Positions 52,501 to 58,620 of a DNA stretch of 64,000 nt are shown piece by piece. The notes beneath the pieces were generated by a model. The model saw only the letters and a program-made list of their open reading frames with translations. It did no database searches and was not told the origin of the DNA. The stretch spans positions 48,279,272 through 48,343,271 of the forward strand of contig NC_088714.1 of the NCBI RefSeq assembly GCF_963576615.1. The letters run 5' to 3'. The DNA is from Watersipora subatra (Eukaryota; Bryozoa; Gymnolaemata; Cheilostomatida; Watersiporidae). The position numbers and the translations under genes are program-made. Position 1 is the stretch's first letter. Every line of letters begins with the position of its first letter.

Positions 52501-55500
52501 ATAGGTTTACTTTGGTTAACTTATATGGTTTAATTATTATATTAATGCATTGTTGTTGATTAACTGGTCTGTCATAGGTTTACTTAGGTCAACTTATATA
52601 GTTTAATTATTATATTAATGCATTGTTGTTGATTAACTGGTCTGTCATAGGTTTACTTAGGTCAACTTATATGGTTTAATTATTATATTAATGCATTGTT
52701 GTTAATTAACTGGTCTGTCATAGGTTTACTTAGGTCAACTTATATAGTTTAATTATTATATTAATGCATTGTTGTTGATTAACTGGTCTGTCATAGGTTT
52801 ACTTAGGTCAACTTATATGGTTTAATTATTATAATAATGCATTGTTGTTGATTCACTGGTATGTCATAGGTTTACTTAGGTCAACTTATATGGTTTAATT
52901 ATTATAATAATGCATTGTTGTTGATTCACTGGTATGTCATAGGTTTACTTAGGTCAACTTATATAGTTTAATTATTATATTAATGCATTGTTGTTGATTA
53001 ACTGGTCTGTCATAGGTTTACTTAGGTCAACTTATATAGTTTAATTATTATAATAATGCATTGTTGTTGATTCACTGGTATGTCATAGGTTTACTTAGGT
53101 CAACTTATATGGTTTAATTATTATAATAATGCATTGTTGTTAATTCACTGGTATGTCATAGGTTTACTTAGGTCAACTTATATAGTTTACTTATTATATT
53201 AATGCATTGTTGTTGATTAACTGGTCTGTCATAGGTTTACTTAGGTCAACTTATATAGTTTAATTATTATAATAATGCATTGTTGTTGATTCACTGGTAT
53301 GTCATAGGTTTACTTAGGTCAACTTATATGGTTTAATTATTATATTAATGCATTGTTGTTGATTAACTGGTCTGTCATAGGTTTACTTAGGTCAACTTAT
53401 ATAGTTTAATTATTATATTAATGCATTGTTGTTGATTAACTGGTCTGTCATAGGTTTACTTAGGTCAACTTATATAGTTTAATTATTATATTAATGCATT
53501 GTTGTTGATTAACTGGTCTGTCATAGGTTTACTTAGGGCAACTTATATGGTTTAATTATTATATTAATGCATTGTTGTTGATTAACTGGTCTGTCATAGG
53601 TTTACTTAGGTCAACTTATATAGTTTAATTATTATATTAATACATTGTTGTTGATTATCGGGTCTGTCATAGGTTTACGTAGGTCAACTCATATGGTTTT
53701 AAAAGCTGGAAGCATATTTAGTGCTTTTCAGAATTTGCGAAAGATCAATTTTTTTTAAAAGTGATCAAGGCTCATTTAGAGATCAATCTTTCCTTAGAGA
53801 ATAGACACTACTTAGACACTGCAAGTTGTTTGGAGAGCAAACCTTTGGAGGTCAAATGCTTCCTAAAAATAAACTGTCACTTGATCAAATGGTTTTAAAC
53901 AGAACTTTCTTGTGAGATCAAACCTTTTCTATTGATCAAGCCTTCGTATAGATCAAACCTTCTGTAGAGCTTAATCAGCTGCCAAAGATCAAACTGTCAT
54001 TTGAAAACATTCTTTGAAGATTAAATTTTCACCATTCAAAAGAAAGACTATCATTTAAGAATGTTTCAGCTAATATAGGTTTTGCCACACCTCATTCTAG
54101 TATTTCAGGGTTAATTAATGTTTATTGTATATTTTAATGCTGCTTGATTTTGTGTACCGGCCATGGTAGCATTAGTAGTACCAATGTCTTTGCTGAAGGT
54201 TCACAATTTCTTGCTTGGCAACAAGCATCTGGACATACCGATATCTACCTACCAATTGCATCCTGGGAGATACAAGAAAGTTATGTGCCAAAAGCATAGA
54301 GGAGAGGTGTTCGAAGTTTGTGTTAAGTGTCAACTTAAAACTTGTATAAACTGTGACAGTAAGGAAAGGAAGTGTCAAGGTATGTATGACTGAGCTAGTG
54401 TACGATATGAAAGTATAGCAGATCCTAGGTATGGTATAGCTTGTGCAAGTCGTTTAAGTTATGACGGCAAAGAGAGTAAATTCCAAACTAGGCATGTGTA
54501 GGCTTTGATATGAAACTTTACTAGAGAGTGTTAAATTTTGAAAGGAAATTTTTATCCAAATTAATGATAAAATGAGTGATAATACTCTAAAGACTGGTTC
54601 ACACTCGGCGTTGATGCCACAATTATACTTCGGCGATAATAAATGATAACAATCTTCATGCTATCACAAACCCATTCGCATTTGCATCACCAAATACACC
54701 ATGGCGTAGTGTTCTCATTTTTCTTTTTAAATTTTCGCGAAGAAACTTCTTTGTTTTTGCAAGCTACTATTATAAACAGAAATAAATGATTATGGCCATT
54801 TTGACTATTAACTAATAGTTGACGGTTGACTTTGACTATTTCGAATATGGCCGAAATGGTTCACATTGTAAAAGCGGTCGTTGACGCTTGGCGAGATATC
54901 AGGAAAGTTTAACAGCTGCAAACTTTCCCCATGTGTCCGCGTTGCTTCATCGATGCCATCAATTTATGAATTCATGGTTCACAGCCTGGAAACAGCCTTG
55001 AACAATTCTTTTTTTTAACTAGGACTGCATTATATAGCATTCGGGCGCTGCTGCAATTTGCTTTCATACTTTTGTCATTTCTCTATTTTGAAACCTGTTC
55101 CACAAACGCTGAAGCTGTTACTTTATTTTTTTCATGAACTTTTTCCTTTCTTCATTACCCAATGTTTTCTTATAGATGGCTTGACTGATCACACATTCAA
55201 CTTGTTGAAGACTATAAAAGAGGAGGTGACCGCTCATTTCAATAGCTTACTTGAGTCTGCTAATGAGAAGTTAACAGAGATCTGTAAGACAGATAAACAG
55301 ATTTGGAAGGTTCTAGATGAGGAAGAGGTTGAGTGTGCTAAGAGAATACAGATTATAGAAAAAGTCCGTGATGAGCAGGTAGTGTGAACTACTGACTGTT
55401 TTTTTATGACCAGAGGTACAATTTACATATCAAGTTGTTTTGAATGTGATTTGAAACCAAAACAATCTTTTAGATTATGTTTTGATTTTAGATTGAAATG

Positions 55501-57977
55501 ATCAGAGAGGAATGTGAGAAACTGAAGGAGCGGATCTATGAATACCAGCGAAATCTGACAGATCAAGTAGAGTCATACAACACAGAGTTAATGGCTAAGA
55601 AAGAGAGACTGGAGGAGTCATGTACAGAAGTAAGGAAGTGGTTGAGAGAGAGTCATGTGACTGAAAAGGTGGAGCAGAGGCAGCAGATAACTGATGAGCT
55701 GGAGATAACACAGATGTAAAGATTGACTGCCCACTTACAAAGACTCCAGCTCTCATACACACTGGTGAGTGAAGTTAGTCAAGTCTTGGTAGGAAAATTA
55801 GCCTTGAATCATCATGCATAGCTTTGGAACCTATTCCTAAATGTTTTGGTAGCCCATCTACTTTGGCCCTCGATTGAGTGTGACATTTAGTATAATTTGA
55901 CATGGTATCTATGCTTCCTTAAAAATCAAAGGTGCATCGGTTTTTTTATTTTAAAATGTGTGAATCCCAATAGATTAGTTCCTAGTTGAAATTGGTTACA
56001 CAAGACATGGTGTAACCAGCTAAATTTACTAACCTACAATAAATTTGTTAAATTTTAGATTGTCTGTCTCGATTTTGAAGGTAATTTTTGTTAAACTCAC
56101 TGGTTTACTTTCACTGTTGACAGCAAAACAATCGTGAATGTTGAAGGAAGAAACCCCAACTCACAGTACACTGCACAACATAAATTTAAAATTTAAGAAA
56201 TCAGACACCACTCTATTCCCCTGTATATTGGGAACACCTGGTTTAGCTACTTTTTATTGCCTATGTATCTATATTTGGTAAGGGCTCTTCGGTAAAACCT
56301 GAAGTGTTTGTCGCAAACTAGTGCTACGAGAAGTTTTACATTGAGCCTTTTATTGGCCTTTCAATTCACGTGAGAACATCATGTATCAAAACAATAACCA
56401 AATGGATTGATTACGTCAGAGAAATAAACTGATTTCGATCTACGGCTGCAATTAACTGTTCGTTTTTGAACTTTTAAGAGCTTGTAATCACATTTCTACA
56501 TATTTTGCACGTAACAACACAGCAGCGTAAGACATGGTGAACCTTTTGATATCAAATAACTGTTATGTGAATTTTGTTGCAAGTCAACCTTTAAGCTATG
56601 TGCATGTTGTCAAAAAATTGCCTTTTCTTCCTGTTTAGGAAAGATTGAGGATCGGAAGTGAGAATTATCGGATAATTTCGGTTATTTTTTAATAACTTAA
56701 CAAGTCTAGTAGTTTCCAATTACTAGTTCCTAAGTTTCTGAACTTGTGACAAGCTCTATAATAGGTCAACTAAGCTTGGCACAACTTTACTGTAGGAATA
56801 ATAATATATCAAGTTATCAACATTTTCATACTACTAAAGTGTATGACTCTTCATACTGATTCATTTATCCTGAATCTTACTAGTGACTTTGTGCAAATCT
56901 ATCACTCAGTCTTAAGCCTGTGTATCAGTTGGTTGGTGTTTGATGAAAATAAAAACAAAGGGTTTATTTGTAACAATGACTCATTTTATCATGATGCTAT
57001 AATTGACTTTTTCAGGGAAACATCTTGTTCAACTGCCAAAGTTAGTTGCTACCCCCACATCACTGACTTTAATATCTGAACACTCTACTAATAGTAGATG
57101 TTACTCAGCTGCTTATGTTGGAAATGACAAACTTCTTTTGGGATGTACTGATGGAGTGAGATGCCTGAATAAAGGTTGTTCGGAGGTGATCAAGTGTGCA
57201 ACCAAAGCTTCAAGCCGAGAGGTTACATCTGTTTTAGTATATAACAACAACATTTATGTTCTGGAGCGTAATGGAAATAAAAGAACTGTTTATTGCTGTC
57301 TGTCTGATGTTAGCCAGAAAGAAAAGTTGTTTTCCTTCAGCTGTCCTGATGATTCAGAAGCATTAGCTGCTGTTTGTAAAGACTACTTGGTTGCTACTAA
57401 ACCCGATGGAGAAAAAATAGTACTCTACAACTTCTCTACTAAATCAAAAATACTTCTAACCCCTAGTATATGTCCATTTGATCTGCACTTTCTACCAGAC
57501 GGAGATCTGCTTGCTTCCAGCACAGATTCTGATTCTTTAGTTAGGTACAAAGTAGCAGATAACCAGCTTATCACCATCTGGACTTGTGATGGACTGGAGG
57601 AAGCCAGTTCTGTCACTACTGATGTTGATGGATTAATTTATGTTTGTGCTGATGAAAGAAAAATGATCTTCATCATCTCTCCTGCAGGTTCGTTTCATAA
57701 CCACAGTTCAACTTGTATACAATACATGCACTTGTGAAACACTATCCGAAATACTTGATTAGGCTTTATTACAAATAAATTTAAACATTTATTTATCTTC
57801 ATTACACCTTACTCTTGAATATCAAAAAATGTCTTGGTAGGTGAGAGGCTGAAGGAGATTAGTAATGATAATCTACCGGACTTCTGTGGACAACTAAGTA
57901 TAAGAGGAAACGATGAACTGGCAGTACCTACATGGGGAAGTGACTCTGTGTGTCTGTTTAAGATTAACTACGAGTAG
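4381..57977 (+). CDS. TRIM-type E3 ubiquitin ligase gene (RING, two B-boxes, coiled coil, propeller); eight exons, in-frame stop in exon 5
   Basis: The exons are 4381-4544, 5291-5477, 54199-54379, 55176-55378, 55492-55764, 56639-56657, 57016-57687 and 57841-57977. All junctions are GT-AG, all phases agree, and the total is 1836 nt (612 codons with the stop). Proteins of this design transfer ubiquitin through the RING and bind substrate or RNA through an NHL-like propeller. Residues: C3HC4 RING 12-54, B-box 1 about 92-127, B-box 2 147-183, coiled coil about 184-336, propeller about 343-610. Intron 2 is 48,721 bp and holds the 73-bp satellite. Codon 321 (55717-55719) is TAA, while coding character resumes in the same frame after it. 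As read, the gene gives a 320-residue protein without a propeller, or is a young pseudogene. The exon model is inferred, without transcript data. The specific TRIM paralogue is not identified. Confidence 0.75.
4545..5290 (+). other. TRIM gene intron 1
   Basis: It has a GTAAGT donor. The AG acceptor at 5289-5290 follows a weak pyrimidine tract. The acceptor is fixed by phase and by a TGA at 5286-5288 in the exon 2 frame. I see no gene or repeat inside. Confidence 0.6.
5291..5477 (+). CDS. TRIM gene exon 2: linker and first B-box
   Basis: It completes residue 55 and encodes residues 56-117. After a polar linker the first B-box begins: C92, C95, C104, C107, C112 and H115, with C-x2-C-x8-C-x2-C-x4-C-x2-H spacing. 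The exon ends at CAACAG followed by GTATTA, phase 0, inside the B-box. The remaining ligands (probably H119 and H127) come from exon 3, 48.7 kb away. Interrupting a zinc-binding domain is good evidence that the two halves belong to one gene. Reading on past the donor gives a leucine- and phenylalanine-rich tail to a stop near 5648, which I take as intron. Confidence 0.75.
5478..6201 (+). other. TRIM intron 2, left unique part
   Basis: AT-rich intron sequence between exon 2 and the first inverted-repeat element. I see no exon, RNA gene or repeat in it. Confidence 0.5.
6202..7101. mobile_element. Non-autonomous inverted-repeat element, copy 1 (about 900 bp)
   Basis: The terminal inverted repeats are about 175 bp (6202-6375 and 6926-7101) and begin TAAAGGT. 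They enclose about 550 bp without a transposase. AAGAT flanks both ends and may be a 5-bp target duplication, though its exact limits are ambiguous because the ends are AT-rich. The right TIR is matched at 56265-56593, and the whole element is matched in inverse orientation at 61306-62194. This is a miniature, foldback-like DNA transposon whose superfamily I cannot name. Confidence 0.8.
7102..7412. other. Spacer between the inverted-repeat element and the satellite
   Basis: About 310 bp of AT-rich intron sequence. It shows no similarity to the 73-bp unit until the abrupt start of the array. Confidence 0.4.
8455..10066. repeat. Short-period multi-unit pattern within the satellite (ATTCTT variant)
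   Basis: A G-to-C change giving GCATTCTTG occurs in this part of the array at 8455, 8601, 9039, 9258, 9477, 9769 and 10061. The intervals are 2, 6, 3, 3, 4 and 4 units. The only other copy I found is at 14149, inside the block that duplicates this region. The variant marks a local 3- to 4-unit higher-order repeat. Confidence 0.75.
10061..17300. repeat. Duplicated satellite superblock, 48-56-unit offset
   Basis: Rare variants recur as ordered pairs: GCATTCTTG at 10061 and 14149, and GGTCAAATTA at 10101 and 14189 (both 56 units apart). TTTGGTTAAC recurs at 12507 and 16011 (48 units), and TTGATGCA at 13706 and 17283 (49 units). The first and second halves are therefore copies of one another. 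The second copy has lost about eight units and later gained one. Confidence 0.7.
30136..32300. repeat. Tandem 15-unit duplication within the satellite
   Basis: The rare block with TGAATTG and CATATGTTTAC at 30136 recurs at 31231, exactly 15 units later. It is followed in both places by the same order of units, including one with GATTCACTGG. This is the shortest large-block duplication I could follow. The right limit given is approximate. Confidence 0.6.
34455..37446. repeat. 41-unit satellite block, first copy
   Basis: This stretch of about 2,992 bp matches 41025-44016 at a constant offset of 6,570 bp (90 units). The lines I compared are identical except for one substitution at 36692 (T here, A at 43262). 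Shared rare marks include TGGATTG at 34516 and 41086 and TTTACATAGG near 36955 and 43525. The match stops sharply at 34454 and 37447, where the copies differ. Confidence 0.85.
41025..44016. repeat. 41-unit satellite block, second copy
   Basis: Copy of 34455-37446, 90 units to the right. The 49 units between the two copies have a different variant order, so this is a displaced copy and not simple local tandem growth. Confidence 0.85.
53695..54198 (+). other. TRIM intron 2, right unique part, with degenerate GATCAA motifs
   Basis: The array ends abruptly at 53694. From about 53740 to 54025, GATCAA or a one-base variant occurs about ten times at irregular spacing of about 15-70 bases, several times as GATCAAACCTT. 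It may be an old, decayed tandem repeat unrelated in sequence to the 73-bp unit. The acceptor of exon 3 is the AG at 54197-54198. Confidence 0.5.
54199..54379 (+). CDS. TRIM gene exon 3: end of B-box 1 and second B-box
   Basis: It starts in phase 0 with VHNFLLGNKH, supplying H119 and H127 to finish B-box 1. It then encodes most of a canonical B-box 2: C147, H150, C158, C161, C166 and C169 with C-x2-H-x7-C-x2-C-x4-C-x2-C spacing. The last histidine (H183) is in exon 4. The donor is GTATGT at 54380 and the exon ends in phase 1. An ATG at 54163 opens the same frame upstream, but the 12 codons before the acceptor have no B-box character. I therefore start the exon at the AG and not at that ATG. 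Confidence 0.8.
54380..55175 (+). other. TRIM gene intron 3
   Basis: It has a GTATGT donor and a TTTTCTTATAG acceptor with a good pyrimidine tract. GGTTCACA motifs occur at both sides of its middle part, but I could not define a repeat. I see nothing else in it. Confidence 0.5.
55176..55378 (+). CDS. TRIM gene exon 4: end of B-box 2 and start of the coiled coil
   Basis: It completes codon 178 and encodes residues 179-245. DGLTDHTFNLL carries the closing B-box 2 histidine. From there the sequence is charged and heptad-like (KTIKEEV, ANEKLTEI, EEEVECAKRI), typical of the antiparallel coiled coil that dimerises TRIM proteins. The exon ends at CAG before GTAGTG in phase 0. The long open stretch upstream (from 55058) is intron sequence: it is rich in Phe and Leu and ends in the acceptor. 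Confidence 0.75.
55492..55764 (+). CDS. TRIM gene exon 5: coiled coil with an in-frame TAA
   Basis: It starts in phase 0 after TTTTGATTTTAG and encodes residues 246-336 of a strongly charged coiled coil (IREECEKLKERIYEYQ, LMAKKERLEESC). At 55717-55719 the frame meets TAA (codon 321). The next 15 codons in the same frame read RLTAHLQRLQLSYTL, good coiled coil, up to a GTGAGT donor at 55765. The exon therefore looks intact apart from one nonsense codon. If real, it truncates the protein before the propeller or exposes the transcript to nonsense-mediated decay. A one-base sequencing error or a stop allele are the alternatives. Confidence 0.75.
55765..56264 (+). other. TRIM gene intron 5, first part
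   Basis: Starts with a GTGAGT donor. I see no exon or repeat before the partial inverted-repeat element. Confidence 0.5.
56265..56593. mobile_element. Truncated copy 2 of the inverted-repeat element
   Basis: This matches the right half of the element at 6202-7101 in the same orientation: internal CTTCGGT...CCTGAAGTG, then the whole right terminal repeat ending CAACCTTTA. The left half is missing. It lies in TRIM intron 5, just upstream of the 19-nt exon. It is more diverged from copies 1 and 3 than they appear to be from each other, so it may be an older insertion. Confidence 0.75.
56639..56657 (+). CDS. TRIM gene exon 6: candidate 19-nt microexon
   Basis: Exon 5 ends in phase 0 but exon 7 must be entered in phase 1, so an exon of 3n+1 bases is needed. 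This stretch fits exactly. TTCTTCCTGTTTAG gives a strong acceptor, then come 19 bases encoding ERLRIG plus one base, then a GTGAGA donor. Joined to exon 7 it reads ERLRIGRKHLVQLPK. The assignment rests on splice-site quality and phase only. Confidence 0.6.
57016..57687 (+). CDS. TRIM gene exon 7: propeller domain
   Basis: It encodes residues of about 343-567. The sequence repeats a beta-propeller rhythm: DKLLLGCTDGVRCL, NNIYVLERNG, KDYLVATKPDGEKIVLYN, PFDLHFLPDGDLLASS and VDGLIYVCADERKMIFIISPAG. The later blades resemble NHL repeats, in which a loop xPxGL/DGLIYV precedes the strand. Such domains in TRIM-NHL proteins bind RNA or protein substrates. The acceptor is TTTTTCAG at 57015. The donor GTTCGT at 57688 is weak but is conserved in the downstream copy. 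Phase 1 at both ends, so the exon can be skipped or swapped without shifting the frame. Confidence 0.8.
57841..57977 (+). CDS. TRIM gene exon 8: last propeller blade and stop
   Basis: It starts after CTTGGTAG and joins in phase 1 to read SPAGERLKEISNDNLPDFC, then ends KINYE and TAG at 57975-57977. It supplies the closing strands (GQLSIRGNDELAV, SVCLFKI) usual at the end of such a propeller. The stop codon fixes the total at 611 sense codons if the exon 5 TAA is ignored. I find no AATAAA in the 640 bases downstream, so poly(A) use is unclear. Confidence 0.8.
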
Positions 57978-58620
57978 CTCACCATATATTGGTCAGCATA
58001 ACTCTATGGAATTATAGAAACACTTCACCATTATCTTGACACGCTCATTCAGATGATTCAATTATATCACAAAGGCAAAGGAAATTTTGACTGACTGCAA
58101 ACTTCTGCTGGTCGAGTGATTCATTTATGTACATGAAACCAACTAAAATATATTACTGTGAGCTGATTGGCTCTGTTACTGGACGATGTCAGCTTAGACG
58201 ACTGGAGAACTTAAAGTTCATTATACCCATCCTAATTGTGCATATTCGTGGGAAATATAGATTGAATGAAAAATGTCTTTTGTTTTGTACTCCTTAATCA
58301 TAGTTAGATATGAGAAAGCTGCATCAAGTTTATTAATTGAACTCACTGTTATATATCATACATATTTGTATTACTTCAATATAATAATTAGTAAACATTT
58401 AGATACTTGTTATAAATTCTTGCTGTTTCGCTTGCTATATTTGCACTCAATATGCATGCTATTTGCGTATATTTCACTCATATATCTGCAACATGAGTGG
58501 TTATATAAAATGGTGCAATTGACAGGATAGTCACTGGGGGGATTGTTATTGCGCACTGTGCTTTTGTGACTCGTACAGTGCTATTGTTATTGGTGCAGGG
58601 CTATCACGCTTGGTGAAGTG
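57978..58620 (+). other. 3' flank of propeller copy A
   Basis: Probable 3' untranslated and spacer sequence, repeated after copy B. It has no AATAAA and no convincing exon. It contains short runs of the theme GTGCTATT. Confidence 0.5.

Larger units (their letters stand above)
7413..53694. repeat. Satellite array, 634 tandem copies of a 73-bp unit
   Basis: The array is 46,282 bp, exactly 634 x 73. Unit starts at 7486, 7559, 20261, 29970, 44789, 52381 and 53695 are all whole multiples of 73 from 7413, so there is no net indel in any interval between them. A type unit is 7559-7631; its core includes AATGCATT and TTAGGTCAACTTATAT, and it has about 27% G+C. Variation is by substitution, mostly two-state at unit positions 1 (G/A), 7 (A/G), 16 (T/A), 32 (G/A), 37 (A/G) and 43 (C/A). 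G37 almost always occurs together with A32 and A43. There are no spacers and no long open frames. The array fills most of TRIM intron 2. Uniform length with point variation indicates spread by unequal exchange or similar block copying. Confidence 0.98.
56814..58620. repeat. Tandem duplication unit A (1,807 bp)
   Basis: This unit and 58621-60430 are near-identical head-to-tail copies covering the end of intron 6, both propeller exons and about 640 bp of 3' flank. The offset is 1,807 bp at the left edge and across the exon 7 start. Similarity begins at TTATCAACATTTTCATAC in each and ends at CTATCA...TTGGT(G/A)AAGTG. Confidence 0.9.

Noticed and set aside
7413-53694. Resemblance to a CRISPR array or other spaced direct repeats
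   Set aside because: The units are strictly head-to-tail with no unique spacers, and the setting is an animal gene with introns.
7413-53694. Satellite as an assembly artefact
   Set aside because: Block structure, region-specific rare variants and diverged edges argue for a real array. Exact copy number still depends on long-read support, so only a false copy count remains possible.
7413-53694. Protein-coding potential of the satellite
   Set aside because: The period is not a multiple of three and each unit contains stops in several frames. No long open frame exists on either strand.
54163-54198. ATG at 54163 as the start of a separate gene
   Set aside because: The residues before 54199 lack B-box character, and the AG at 54197-54198 joins in phase to exon 2.
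55058-55175. Upstream extension of exon 4
   Set aside because: It is pyrimidine-rich intron sequence ending in a good acceptor, and translation gives a Phe/Leu-rich stretch unlike the coiled coil.
56843-57079. A 78-codon open frame upstream of exon 7, also present at 58650-58886
   Set aside because: It runs from intron into exon 7 in a different frame. Its presence in both places follows from the tandem duplication, with amino-acid changes that show no constraint.
58273-58530. 85-codon open frame rich in Tyr, Leu and Ile
   Set aside because: The composition reflects AT-rich flank sequence, and the frame is not kept in the duplicate copy.
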